From Pseudomonadota bacterium (GTDB lineage Bacteria > Pseudomonadota > Gammaproteobacteria > Burkholderiales > Burkholderiaceae_C), in contig JAVHYA010000020.1 of NCBI GenBank assembly GCA_031119395.1, positions 21,365 to 67,277 on the forward strand: 45,913 nucleotides of DNA. The letters are read 5' to 3'. Shown piece after piece: positions 9,279 through 20,012 of the stretch. Numbering within the stretch: the first letter of the stretch is position 1; the number at the start of each line of letters is the position of its first letter. The position numbers and the translations under genes are program-made. A model generated the notes under the pieces. The model ran no database searches, was not told where the DNA came from, and saw only the letters and a list, made by a program, of their open reading frames with translations.

Positions 9279-10601
9279 ATGAGCGATTTCGAGCCTGTGC
9301 GCGGCCAGCGCGCCGAGGCGGGCCCGCGCGTGTGGGCCGTCGGCGCCCTGTGTCGCGCGGTGGCCGATGCGCTCGACGCGCGCTTCAATCCGGTGACGGT
9401 GCAGGGCGAGATCTCCGGCTTCTCGCGCGCCGGCAGCGGGCATTGCTACTTCTCGCTCAAGGACGCCGCGGGCCAGCTGCGCTGCGCGATGTTCCGCCGC
9501 GCCGCGTCGCTGCTGGACTTCACGCCGCGCGACGGCGACCAGGTCGAGGTGCGCGGCCGGCTCGCGGTCTACGAGCCGCGCGGCGACCTGCAACTGGTGG
9601 TCGAGAGCCTGCGGCGGGCCGGGCAGGGCGCCCTGTTCGAGCAGTTCATGCAGCGCAAGGCCAAACTCGAGGCGCAGGGGCTGTTCGACCCTGCGCGCAA
9701 GCGGGCCCTGCCCACGATGCCGCGGCGTATCGGCCTGGTCACCTCGCGGGGCGCGGCGGCGTTGCACGACGTCGTGACCGCGCTGCGTCGCCGCGTGCCG
9801 CACATTCCCGTGGTGCTCGCACCGGCGGCGGTGCAGGGCGCCCAGGCGCCGGCCGAACTGGTGCTGGCACTGGAGTCGCTTTACACGCTCTCTCCGCCGG
9901 TCGACCTGATCCTCCTGGTGCGCGGCGGCGGGTCCATCGAGGACCTGTGGGCCTTCAACGACGAGGCGTTGGCACGCACCATCGTGCGCAGCCCCGTGCC
10001 GGTGGTGTCGGGCGTCGGCCACGAGACGGACTTCACCATCGCCGATTTCTGCGCCGACGTGCGTGCACCCACGCCCACTGCGGCGGCCGAGCTCGCATCC
10101 GCGCCGCGCGAACTGTGGCTCGGTGCGCTGGACCTGATCGAGGAGCGGCTGCGCGACGCCATCGGCGGCCGGCTCGATGCCCAGGGCCAGCGCCTGGACC
10201 TCGCGGCCGGGCGCCTGGGCCGTCCGTCCGCCATGGTGGCGCGCCAGCGCATCGAGCTCAGCCATGCGGCGCAGCGCATGCACCACGCGGCGCTATCGAA
10301 ACTGGAGCGCTCCGCGCAGGCGCAGCGCTCGCTGCAGGCCGATTGGCACGCCAAGTTCGAGGGGGCCCTGTCGCAGCGCCATGACCGGCTCTCGCGTGCG
10401 GCGCTGCGTCTGGAGCTGCTCGACCCGGCCCTGGTGCTGCAACGCGGCTATGCCTGGCTGGCCGACACCGACGGTGTGCCCATCACGCGCGCCGCGCAGC
10501 TGCAGCCGGGCCAGCCGGTGCGCGCCGAGCTGTCAGACGGCGAGGCCTACCTGAGGGTCGAGGCCTTGGGCACAAGCCCACGTCCGACGCGGCCTGCATG
10601 A
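9279..10601 (+). CDS. xseA: Exodeoxyribonuclease VII large subunit
   Basis: A 440-residue XseA. The N-terminal OB-fold (about residues 20-110) includes VTVQGEISGFSRAGSGHCYF and LKDAAGQLRC. The catalytic domain follows with the conserved segments PRRIGLVTSRGAAALHD, LILLVRGGGSIEDLWAFND and VSGVGHETDFTIADF, then a coiled-coil region and C-terminal beta segment (LQRGYAWL). The enzyme degrades single-stranded DNA together with XseB, which is not in the window. The start MSDFEPVRG has a GAGGGG Shine-Dalgarno sequence; the frame is open a further 62 codons upstream, but that part is low-complexity and unlike the family. Confidence 0.95.
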   Translation: MSDFEPVRGQRAEAGPRVWAVGALCRAVADALDARFNPVTVQGEISGFSRAGSGHCYFSLKDAAGQLRCAMFRRAASLLDFTPRDGDQVEVRGRLAVYEPRGDLQLVVESLRRAGQGALFEQFMQRKAKLEAQGLFDPARKRALPTMPRRIGLVTSRGAAALHDVVTALRRRVPHIPVVLAPAAVQGAQAPAELVLALESLYTLSPPVDLILLVRGGGSIEDLWAFNDEALARTIVRSPVPVVSGVGHETDFTIADFCADVRAPTPTAAAELASAPRELWLGALDLIEERLRDAIGGRLDAQGQRLDLAAGRLGRPSAMVARQRIELSHAAQRMHHAALSKLERSAQAQRSLQADWHAKFEGALSQRHDRLSRAALRLELLDPALVLQRGYAWLADTDGVPITRAAQLQPGQPVRAELSDGEAYLRVEALGTSPRPTRPA

Positions 10602-10648
10602 ATCCTTTCTAGAATCGTTCATCCTTCAACCAACCCACGAGCAACAAG

Positions 10649-11230
10649 ATGGAACACGTCCTGCCACCCCTCCCGTATGCCCTGGACGCGCTGGCGCCCG
10701 AGTACTCGAAGGAAACCATGGAGTACCACTACGGCAAGCATCACAATGCCTACGTGGTGAACCTCAACAACCTGCAGAAGGGCACCGAATTCGAGAGCAT
10801 GACGCTCGAGGAAATCGTCAAGAAGTCCAGCGGCGGCATCTACAACAACGCCGCACAGATCTGGAACCACACCTTCTTCTGGAACTGCATGAAGCCCCAG
10901 GGCGGCGGCGCTCCGAGCGGTGCGCTGGCCAAGGCCATCGACGCCAAGTGGGGCAGCTTCGACGCCTTCAAGGAAGCCTTCACGAAGTCGGCCGTGGGCA
11001 ACTTCGGCTCCGGCTGGACCTGGCTCGTCAAGAAGCCCGACGGTTCGGTCGACATCGTCAACACCGGCCCCGCCGGCACCCCGCTGACCACCGACGACAA
11101 GGCCCTGCTCACCGTCGACGTCTGGGAACACGCCTACTACATCGACTACCGCAACCTGCGTCCGAAGTTCGTCGAGACCTTCCTCGCGAAGCTCGCGAAC
11201 TGGGATTTCGCGGCGAAGAATTTCGGCTGA
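10649..11230 (+). CDS. sodB: Superoxide dismutase [Fe]
   Basis: A 193-residue iron-type superoxide dismutase, very close in sequence pattern to E. coli SodB. The four metal ligands are His27 (EYHYGKHH), His74 (WNHTFFW), Asp157 and His161 (VDVWEHAYY). Gln70 in NNAAQIWNH is the outer-sphere residue typical of the Fe enzyme, and FGSGWTWLV is the Fe/Mn signature. It has no signal peptide, so it is cytoplasmic. It has its own strong downstream terminator and is likely monocistronic. Confidence 0.97.
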   Translation: MEHVLPPLPYALDALAPEYSKETMEYHYGKHHNAYVVNLNNLQKGTEFESMTLEEIVKKSSGGIYNNAAQIWNHTFFWNCMKPQGGGAPSGALAKAIDAKWGSFDAFKEAFTKSAVGNFGSGWTWLVKKPDGSVDIVNTGPAGTPLTTDDKALLTVDVWEHAYYIDYRNLRPKFVETFLAKLANWDFAAKNFG

Positions 11231-11250
11231 GCACGCGCCACGCCCCGACG

Positions 11251-11278
11251 AAAAAGCCGACCCGCGGGTCGGCTTTTT
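11251..11278. terminator. Bidirectional intrinsic terminator (sodB / DUF192 gene)
   Basis: A perfect inverted repeat AAAAAGCCGACCCG/CGGGTCGGCTTTTT with T-runs on both strands. It lies 20 bases after the sodB stop and 21 bases after the stop of the convergent DUF192 gene, so it serves both. Confidence 0.93.
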
Positions 11279-11299
11279 CATGGGCAATCGGTCCGGGCT

Positions 11300-11767
11300 T
11301 CAGCGGCGTGCTTCGAACAGCGGTCCGCCCAGCTTGAAGCCCTTCTTGATGTTCTTCTTGGCGAACCAGCCCTGGTTCATCTCGAGCACATAGCGCACCG
11401 GCTCGGTCGAGCAGTGGTTGTCCGTGGTCTGCGGCTTCATGTCCTCGATGTTCACGATGCGACCGTCGTCGGCCACGAAGGCGGCCGACAGCGGGATCAG
11501 CGTGTTCTTCATCCAGAAGCACTGCGGCGAGGGCTGCTCGAAGACGAAGACCATGCCCTCGGACTGCGGCATCTCCTTGCGGAACATCAGGCCCGTCTGG
11601 CGCTGCTGCGGCGTGGCCGCGACCTGGGCGTCGATCTGGTACATGCCCGCGGAGATACGGACGCGCTCGAGGTCCATCTGCGGTTGCTGGGCGAAAGCGG
11701 CGCCGGCGGCGAGCAGCGCAGCGGCGACGATGGCGGGACGAAGAAAGGCGGCGGGCGAGAAGGACAT
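11300..11767 (-). CDS. DUF192 family secreted protein
   Basis: A 155-residue protein with an N-terminal signal peptide (hydrophobic AIVAAALLAAGAAFAQ, cleavage likely after AFA) and a DUF192 domain. Family hallmarks visible are RQTGLMFRKEMP, GMVFVFEQPSPQCFWMKNTLIPL and the final VLEMNQGWFAKKNIKKG. DUF192 proteins are small periplasmic or extracellular beta proteins of undefined biochemical role. The start MSFSPAAFLR is chosen for the signal peptide and an AGGA sequence upstream; 33 extra in-frame codons precede it. Confidence 0.85.
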   Translation of the reverse strand: MSFSPAAFLRPAIVAAALLAAGAAFAQQPQMDLERVRISAGMYQIDAQVAATPQQRQTGLMFRKEMPQSEGMVFVFEQPSPQCFWMKNTLIPLSAAFVADDGRIVNIEDMKPQTTDNHCSTEPVRYVLEMNQGWFAKKNIKKGFKLGGPLFEARR

Positions 11768-11923
11768 GACGATGGATCCTGCGGCGGAAGACGACTTTCG
11801 ATGACCGCCGGTGCGCCGATTGTGGCCGAGGCATCGACATCGCCGCGGCGGCGTATGGAAAGACATGGCGTGGGACGCCGCCGGTCAGTTGGAACTCAGC
11901 GACGGGCGCGCGATCGACCAAAG

Positions 11924-11947
11924 AAAAAGGCGCCCGAAGGCGCCTTT
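11924..11947 (-). terminator. Intrinsic terminator of the small secreted-protein gene
   Basis: AAAGGCGCC-CGAA-GGCGCCTTT forms a perfect 9-bp stem with tetraloop. On the minus strand it is followed by a T-run (TTTTTCTTT). It lies 24 bases past the stop of the gene at 11972-12295. Confidence 0.88.
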
Positions 11948-11971
11948 CCATGGTTCAGACCGAAGTCCGAA

Positions 11972-12295
11972 TCACTGGGGCGTGCCGCCCTGGGTGCTGC
12001 GGCGCTTCAGGCTGCCGTCCTTGTTGCGACGGCGCTGGTCGCGGCTCTCGGCACGCTTTTCGCCCGACTGGGCTGCCTTGTCGGCGCCGATGGCGCCGCC
12101 TTCGGGCGTCTTGTTGATGTCGCCGCCGGCCTGCTTGACCTGACCTTGGGGCTTGGCATCGCGCTTGGCTTGTGCCTTGGCTTGGCCGGGGGTGTTGGTC
12201 ACGGGGGCTTGCTCGGCCGAAGCGCCGGGCGGGTTCTGGGCGTAAGCGCCAGCGGCGAACAGGCCAGCGACCAGGGCAGCGAGAAGTTTGCTCAT
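11972..12295 (-). CDS. Small secreted basic protein, unknown function
   Basis: A 107-residue protein with a clear signal peptide (MSKLLAALVAGLFAAGAYAQ) and an AGAGGA Shine-Dalgarno sequence. The mature part is highly charged, Gly/Lys/Gln-rich and without predicted fold, ending in a basic tail (RDQRRRNKDGSLKRRST). Such proteins are sometimes named TolA-like only because of Ala/Lys richness; no TolA domain is seen. It has its own terminator, and no functional link to neighbours is visible. Confidence 0.75.
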   Translation of the reverse strand: MSKLLAALVAGLFAAGAYAQNPPGASAEQAPVTNTPGQAKAQAKRDAKPQGQVKQAGGDINKTPEGGAIGADKAAQSGEKRAESRDQRRRNKDGSLKRRSTQGGTPQ

Positions 12296-12636
12296 TACGG
12301 ATTCCTCTGTGGAAGTGATTGGAAAACGCCTCCCGACCAGCAGAAGGTTTGCCAACAACGAGACGGGGGTGCCAGTCGTTGACAAAACTCTCGCCTCCTC
12401 AGGGTGCCGCAAAATTCTACGGCCATTCATCGGAGCGCTGCGGCACGAATGTCGCGGGGCCGCCACTGGCAGCACGCGGGTGACTTCGGACGCAATTCGG
12501 CGACTTGCCCAACCCATTCTTTTTTGACGATCTGCCGTGCCATCCGTCACGATGCCCCGTGCCTTGAATTCCGGGGCCGCGGCGCCAAATCCTGTGCCTG
12601 CGCCATGGCGTGGCGCCGCTCTATAGAATGAATTTC
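12296..12636. other. Divergent intergenic region upstream of clpS, no gene recognised
   Basis: This 341-base stretch lies between the secreted-protein gene (minus) and clpS (plus). It has lower GC patches, for example ATTCTTTTTTGACGATC near 12515. A TATAGAAT sequence (about 12622-12629) resembles a -10 box just before clpS and would give a very short leader, but I see no matching -35. I see no credible coding frame. Confidence 0.4.
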
Positions 12637-12993
12637 ATGGCCACGAAAAAACCCTCCACGCCACCCCCGGCGCCCGTCCAGCCCCGGCGGGACGACGGCG
12701 ACTCCGTGGTGCTGGAGCGCCGTCCGCAGAAGACGGCGCCGCCGAAGATGTACCAAGTCGTGATGCTCAATGACGATTACACCCCGATGGAATTCGTGGT
12801 CGTGGTCATTCAGGAGTTCTTCAACAAGGACCGCGAATCGGCGACCCAGATCATGCTGAAAATCCATTTGGACGGGCGCGGAGTTTGCGGTGTGTATCCG
12901 CGCGACGTGGCCGCCACCAAGGTCAATCAGGTGATGGAAGCCGCGGTGCAGGCGGGTCATCCGCTGCAGTGCGTGAGTGAACCGGTTGAATAA
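12637..12993 (+). CDS. clpS: ATP-dependent Clp protease adaptor ClpS
   Basis: A 118-residue ClpS: a flexible Pro-rich N-terminus (residues 1-33) followed by the ClpS core. Core motifs are [17 protein letters not shown], where the Asn-Asp pair binds N-degron substrates, and the C-terminal [15 protein letters not shown]. ClpS delivers N-end-rule substrates to ClpAP. ClpA follows 60 bases downstream. The start MATKKPS is preferred; an ATG three codons earlier is also possible. Confidence 0.95.
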   Translation: MATKKPSTPPPAPVQPRRDDGDSVVLERRPQKTAPPKMYQVVMLNDDYTPMEFVVVVIQEFFNKDRESATQIMLKIHLDGRGVCGVYPRDVAATKVNQVMEAAVQAGHPLQCVSEPVE

Positions 12994-13053
12994 ATTCGGT
13001 TCCAACCCATCTGAAGTCTCAGTCTCAATTCACAGCAAGGCAAAGGAAATCAC

Positions 13054-15372
<2,319 letters not shown>

Positions 15373-15411
15373 CGCCCCGAGCCGGACCTGCGGGTCCGGC
15401 CCCTGGCCACG

Positions 15412-15445
15412 AAAGGCCGGTAGCATCGCGCTGCCGGCCTTTTTG
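15412..15445 (+). terminator. Intrinsic terminator of clpA
   Basis: AAAGGCCGG and CCGGCCTTT form a 9-bp stem around a 13-base loop, followed by TTTTTGTTTT. A second hairpin (GCCGGACC-TGCG-GGTCCGGC, 15381-15400) lies between it and the clpA stop. Confidence 0.88.
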
Positions 15446-15447
15446 TT

Positions 15448-15504
15448 TTGCTATCGTTTTGATAGCTGGTTGCGCCCGCCGCATGGGCGCTGCAGGCACT
15501 TTTC
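15448..15504 (+). repeat. Interspersed GCTATC-N5-GATAGC repeat, copy 1
   Basis: Core TTGCTATCGTTTTGATAGCT followed by a degenerate GCGC...GGGCGCTG segment. It belongs to a family with seven copies in this window, all in plus orientation. This copy is intergenic, just after the clpA terminator, and leads into the cardiolipin synthase gene. Confidence 0.75.
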
Positions 15505-15520
15505 GCTTGAGAGATTCGAC

Positions 15521-16966
15521 GTGATCCTGCCTGCCATCCCGCCCGAGTGGAAGACCGCGCTGTCGCTGGCGTGGAGCTTCTACATCGCGGTGCTGTCGAT
15601 CTGGATCGTCATGCAGAAGCGCGCGCCGGTGTCGACGCTGGGCTGGATCCTGTCGATGGCGCTGCTGCCCTACCTGGGCTTCGTCATCTATTACTTCTTC
15701 GGCCCGCAGCGGCTGAGGAAGCAGCGTCTGAAGCGGCTGCGAAGCCGCGCCATCGCCCATGCGCCGGCCGACCTGGCGCTGATCCGCGACCGCGCCCAGG
15801 AGGCGCCGCACACGCTGCGCCAGATGTCCGCGCTGGGCACGGCGGCCTGCGGCCTGCCCATCTCCAGCGCCACGGGCGTGCAGCTGCTGTCGGGCGGCGC
15901 CGCGGCCTTCGACGCGATCTTCGAGGCCGTTGCGGCCGCGCAGGACCACATCCACCTCGAGTACTACATCTACGAGCCCGACCGCATCGGCACCCGCCTG
16001 GCGGAGCTGCTCATCGAGCGCGCACGGGCCGGGGTCACGGTGCGCCTGCTGATCGACGCGCTGGGCTCCAAGCGCATCGGCCGGCGCTTCATGGCGCCAC
16101 TGCGCGAGGCCGGCGTGCACGTCGCGCTCTTCCACGACAGCCGCATCGGCCGCCGCCTGCGGCCCGTGACCAACTACCGCACCCACCGCAAGATCGTGGT
16201 GTGCGACGGCCACACCGGCTTCACCGGCGGCGTCAACATCACCGACGAGGAAGACGCCCGCACGCGCAAGGACGCCTACCACGACGTGCACCTGCGCGTC
16301 GAAGGCAGCGCGGTGCGATGGCTGCAGACGACCTTCCTCGAGGACTGGGCCTACGCGACCGGCGAGCAGCTGCGCGACATCGACGCACAACTGGTGCGCC
16401 TGCTGCCCGACATCGAGCCCGGCCCGATCCCGGTGCAGGTCGTCACCAGCGGGCCGGACAACCCGCTCGAGGCCATCCATCGCATGCACGTCTCGGCCAT
16501 CCATGCGGCGCAGGAGCGCTGCTGGCTCACGACGCCGTACTTCGTGCCCGGCGAGCCCGCGCTGATGGCGCTCACCAGCGCCGCGCTGCGCGGCGTCGAC
16601 ACGCGCCTGCTGGTGCCGCGGCGCAGCGATTCGCTGATCGTCAGCGCCGCCGCGCGCTCCTACTTCGACGAGCTCATCGCCGCCGGCGTGAAGATCTGGG
16701 AGTACAAGGCGCGCATGCTGCACTCGAAGACGCTGGTCGTCGACGACCACTGCGCCATGATCGGCACCGCCAACTTCGACAACCGCAGCTTTCGCCTCAA
16801 CTTCGAAGTGATGGCCGTGGTGTACGGGCCCGAGCTGGCGCGGCCGCTTGCCGCCCAGTTCGAGACCGACCTGCACAGCGCCGCGCCGGTGCGCGCGCAT
16901 CGCACGCAGCCGGTCCTGCGGCGCGTGGGCGATGCCTTCGCGCGGCTGTTCTCGCCATTGCTTTGA
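15521..16966 (+). CDS. cls: Cardiolipin synthase (phospholipase D family)
   Basis: A 481-residue bacterial cardiolipin synthase. Two N-terminal transmembrane helices (about residues 10-30 and 40-60) match the ClsA layout. There are two HKD catalytic motifs: HRKIVVCDGHTGFTGG near residue 222 and HSKTLVVDDHCAMIGTANFD near residue 401. It joins two phosphatidylglycerol molecules to make cardiolipin in the inner membrane. The start is taken as GTG at 15521 with GAGAG upstream, because the first helix begins directly after it; the frame is open further upstream through clpA in a different phase. Confidence 0.93.
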   Translation: MILPAIPPEWKTALSLAWSFYIAVLSIWIVMQKRAPVSTLGWILSMALLPYLGFVIYYFFGPQRLRKQRLKRLRSRAIAHAPADLALIRDRAQEAPHTLRQMSALGTAACGLPISSATGVQLLSGGAAAFDAIFEAVAAAQDHIHLEYYIYEPDRIGTRLAELLIERARAGVTVRLLIDALGSKRIGRRFMAPLREAGVHVALFHDSRIGRRLRPVTNYRTHRKIVVCDGHTGFTGGVNITDEEDARTRKDAYHDVHLRVEGSAVRWLQTTFLEDWAYATGEQLRDIDAQLVRLLPDIEPGPIPVQVVTSGPDNPLEAIHRMHVSAIHAAQERCWLTTPYFVPGEPALMALTSAALRGVDTRLLVPRRSDSLIVSAAARSYFDELIAAGVKIWEYKARMLHSKTLVVDDHCAMIGTANFDNRSFRLNFEVMAVVYGPELARPLAAQFETDLHSAAPVRAHRTQPVLRRVGDAFARLFSPLL

Positions 16967-17012
16967 GATGTGGCCCGGGTTCCCAATCGGATTGCATTGC
17001 AGACCCCAGGAA

Positions 17013-17073
17013 GCCGTTCACGCCGAGCTTGTCGAAGCGCCGCGCAGGACGTCGACAAGCTCAGTCCGAACGG
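17013..17073. repeat. Interspersed inverted repeat (TTCACGCCGAGCTTGTCGA type), copy 1
   Basis: The arms GCCGTTCACGCCGAGCTTGT and ACAAGCTCAGTCCGAACGGC are imperfect inverted repeats around a short spacer. The left arm shares 29 identical bases (17015-17043) with the copy at 34230, which lies inside a coding sequence. It sits between the convergent cls and beta-lactamase-fold genes and could form a hairpin at both 3' ends. Confidence 0.8.
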
Positions 17074-17094
17074 CCTGCTGATCGCCGGCTGGCA

Positions 17095-18459
17095 TCAGGT
17101 TTCGTAGCGACCTTTCACCTCGCGTGCCGCCACGGCCTCCGGCACATTGCGCGAGCCGCCCAGCCACAGTTCCTTCACGCGGCCCTGGCCGTCGCGCACC
17201 AGCCGCGCGGGCTCGCCGAACCCGGCGTAGCCGTTGGCCTGCGAGGTGAGGGCGCGGTCCTTGCCCCTGGGGGTGAGCTCGGTCGCGTCGGTGAAGGGGG
17301 CGGTGAGCGAAGGCGCGATGGCGAACACGCGGTCCTTCATCGGCACCAGGTCGACGGGGCCCCACAGATTCCAGTAGCGACCGGACCAGGGCCGCGTCGC
17401 AGCGACCGGCGCGCCGTGCCGTGCGAAGGTCTGCAGGATCTGCAGCACGCCATCCATCCAGGGCCAGGTGAAGGCATCGATGGAGTTCGCGAGCAGCGAG
17501 ATCGCGATGCCCTGCCGCGGCAGCGCGAGGCTGCGCGACAGAAAGCCCTGCAGGCTGCCCGTGTGGCCGACCCAGTCCCAACCCTGGTAGCTGCCCTGCA
17601 TGGTGCCCAGGCCGTAGCCGCCGGGCACCGTGCTGTGCGGGACGGTCCACTGGCGGCGCAGCATCTCGCGCCGGCTGGCCACGCTCAGCACGCTCTTCTT
17701 CGCGTCCGGCAGCAGCTGCGCATAGAAGGCCGCGACGTCGGCCGCGGTGCTCACGAAGCCGCCCGCCGGCGCGATGGCGTTCGTGCGCTGGTCGCCGGGG
17801 ATCACCACGCGCCGCCCGAGCAGCAGACGGCCCGAGTGGCCCGAGGCCAGCCGCGCCGTGCCCGGCCCGGCGTCGGGCTGCGTGTGCCGCAGGCCGGCGG
17901 CGTCGACGATCTCGCGCTGCATCCAGTCGGCGTAGGGCTCGCCCGTCACGGCTTCGATCACCAGTCCCAGCAGCGCGAAGCCGTGGTTCGAATACTTGAA
18001 GCGCGTGTTGGCCTCCAGGGGCGGCGCCTCGGCCAGCTGGGCCATCAGCTGCGCCCTGTCCAGGAACGGATGGCGGTCCATGAACTGGCCCGCGTCGGGG
18101 CCGTCGCGCGTCGTGCCGGCACTGTGCGACAGCAGCTGCAGCAGCGTGGCCTGCGCCAGCCGGGGGTGCAGGCCATCGACGTACCGGCCCACCGGGTCGT
18201 CCAGCTGCAGCCGCCCGGCCTCGCGCAGCTTGAGGACGCCGGCCGCGGTGAAGCTCTTGGAGTGCGAGGCGATGCGAAAGCGGTGGCGCGTCGTCAGCCT
18301 GCGCTTCGTCTGCACGTCGGCCACGCCGAAGGCCACGTCGAGCACGGTGCGCTGCCCGTGGTCGATGGCCAGCGCGGCGCCCGGGCGCTCGATGGCGCGG
18401 ATCTGGAACTCGAGCCAGCGGGGGATGTAGTCGAGGGCGGCCTGCAGCCAGCGGTCCAT
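17095..18459 (-). CDS. Class C beta-lactamase-fold serine hydrolase
   Basis: A 454-residue member of the penicillin-binding-protein/AmpC-like esterase family. The catalytic motifs are S65-H-S-K68 (ASHSKSF), Tyr156-Ser-Asn (KYSNHG) and HTG in VGHTGSLQG. No signal peptide is visible, so it is probably cytoplasmic and more likely an esterase or peptidase than a resistance beta-lactamase. A C-terminal extension of about 120 residues follows the catalytic domain. AAGGA precedes the ATG. It is divergent from sbcB, about 80 bases apart. Confidence 0.85.
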   Translation of the reverse strand: MDRWLQAALDYIPRWLEFQIRAIERPGAALAIDHGQRTVLDVAFGVADVQTKRRLTTRHRFRIASHSKSFTAAGVLKLREAGRLQLDDPVGRYVDGLHPRLAQATLLQLLSHSAGTTRDGPDAGQFMDRHPFLDRAQLMAQLAEAPPLEANTRFKYSNHGFALLGLVIEAVTGEPYADWMQREIVDAAGLRHTQPDAGPGTARLASGHSGRLLLGRRVVIPGDQRTNAIAPAGGFVSTAADVAAFYAQLLPDAKKSVLSVASRREMLRRQWTVPHSTVPGGYGLGTMQGSYQGWDWVGHTGSLQGFLSRSLALPRQGIAISLLANSIDAFTWPWMDGVLQILQTFARHGAPVAATRPWSGRYWNLWGPVDLVPMKDRVFAIAPSLTAPFTDATELTPRGKDRALTSQANGYAGFGEPARLVRDGQGRVKELWLGGSRNVPEAVAAREVKGRYET

Positions 18460-18540
18460 GGTGCGTCCTTGCAAGGGAGGGTGGAGCGGTGGCCGAGAAT
18501 ACAGGCCGATCACGGGCACTGCCGCCCGCCACGCACACCC

Positions 18541-20001
18541 ATGGCCGACACCCCTCGCACCTTTCTCTGGCACGACTACGAAACCTTCGGCGCGAACCCG
18601 CGGCGCGACCGGCCGGCCCAGTTCGCCGCCATCCGCACCGATGCGCAGCTCAACGAGATCGGCGAGCCGCTGATGATCTACTGCCGGCCCGCGCCGGACT
18701 TCCTGCCCAGCCCCACGTCCTGCCTGATCACCGGCATCACGCCGCAGCTGTGCCTGGAGCGCGGCCTGCCCGAGCGCGAGTTCGCCGCGCAGATCGAGCG
18801 CGCCTTCTCGCAGCCGGGCACCATCGGCGTGGGCTACAACACCATCCGCTTCGACGACGAGGTCACGCGCTTCCTGTTCTGGCGCAACCTGATCGATCCC
18901 TATGCGCGCGAATGGCAGAACGACTGCGGTCGCTGGGACCTGCTCGATGTCGTGCGCCTGACCTACGCGCTGCGCCCCGAGGGCCTCGTGTGGCCCACGC
19001 ACCAGGAGGGCGAGCGCGCCGGCAAGCCGAGCTTCCGGCTCGAGGACCTCACCCAGGCCAACGGCCTCGCCCACGAGGCGGCACACGATGCGCTGTCGGA
19101 CGTGCGCGCCACCATCGCCCTGGCGCGCCTCATCCGCGAGAAGCAGCCCAAGCTCTTCGACTTCGCGCTGGCGCTGCACCGCAAGGACCGCGTGGCGCAG
19201 GAGCTGGGCCTGCCCGCGACGCGGCAGACGGCCAAGCCCTTCCTGCATGTGTCGGGCATGTTCCCGCCCGAGCGCGGCTGCCTGGCCGTGATGTGGCCGC
19301 TGGCGAGCCACCCGACCAACAGGAACGAGCTGCTGGCCTGGGACCTCGCGCACGACCCGAGCGAGCTGGCCACGCTGGACGTGCCCACGCTGCGCCAGCG
19401 CCTCTTCACGCGCAGCGCCGAGCTGCCCGAGGGCGTGCAGCGCCTGCCGGTCAAGGGCATCCACCTCAACAAGTCGCCCATGGTGGTCGCCAGCCTGCGC
19501 ACCCTGAGCGATGCCATGGCCGCGCGCTGGTCGGTCGACCTGCCGCAGGCCATGCGCCATGCGGAGATCGCCGCCGGCCTGCCCGACATGAGCGCCATCT
19601 GGGGCGAGGTCTACGCACGCGAGCCGCAGGGCCCCGCCGACGTGGACGAAGACCTGTACGGCGGCTTCGTGGGCAACAACGACCGCCGCCGCCTCAACGA
19701 GCTGCGCACGCTGTCGGGCGAGCGGCTGGCGGCCCAGCGCGCCGCCTTCGACGATCCGCGCCTGGAGGAACTGCTGTTCCGCTACCGCGCCCGCAACTTC
19801 CCCGAGACGCTGAACGAGGACGAACAGGCGCGCTGGCTGGAGCACCGCGTCGCGAAGCTCATCGACGGCGAGGGCGGGGCCTTCAACGTCGACCAGTACT
19901 TCGCCGAGATCGACACCTTGTCCGAGACCGCAGACGCACGGGCCGAGGACATCCTCGGCGCGCTCTACGAGTACGCCGAGATGGTGGCCCCGGAAGGCTG
20001 A
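18541..20001 (+). CDS. sbcB: Exodeoxyribonuclease I
   Basis: A 486-residue DEDDh exonuclease that digests single-stranded DNA 3' to 5' and acts in recombination and mismatch repair. The first acidic pair is Asp12-Glu14 (WHDYETFG). The middle motif GYNTIRFDDEV and the final HEAAHDALSDV complete the active site. The SH3-like and C-terminal regions extend to residue 486, the usual full length. The start MADTPRTFLW is close to the fold. The next gene begins 11 bases after the stop. Confidence 0.96.
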   Translation: MADTPRTFLWHDYETFGANPRRDRPAQFAAIRTDAQLNEIGEPLMIYCRPAPDFLPSPTSCLITGITPQLCLERGLPEREFAAQIERAFSQPGTIGVGYNTIRFDDEVTRFLFWRNLIDPYAREWQNDCGRWDLLDVVRLTYALRPEGLVWPTHQEGERAGKPSFRLEDLTQANGLAHEAAHDALSDVRATIALARLIREKQPKLFDFALALHRKDRVAQELGLPATRQTAKPFLHVSGMFPPERGCLAVMWPLASHPTNRNELLAWDLAHDPSELATLDVPTLRQRLFTRSAELPEGVQRLPVKGIHLNKSPMVVASLRTLSDAMAARWSVDLPQAMRHAEIAAGLPDMSAIWGEVYAREPQGPADVDEDLYGGFVGNNDRRRLNELRTLSGERLAAQRAAFDDPRLEELLFRYRARNFPETLNEDEQARWLEHRVAKLIDGEGGAFNVDQYFAEIDTLSETADARAEDILGALYEYAEMVAPEG

Positions 20002-20012
20002 GGGGCTTCGCC

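Noticed and set aside
10291-10322. GCTATCGAAACTGGAGCGCT similar to the repeat
   Set aside because: It lies in the xseA coiled-coil region, the palindrome is absent and the reading frame is normal.
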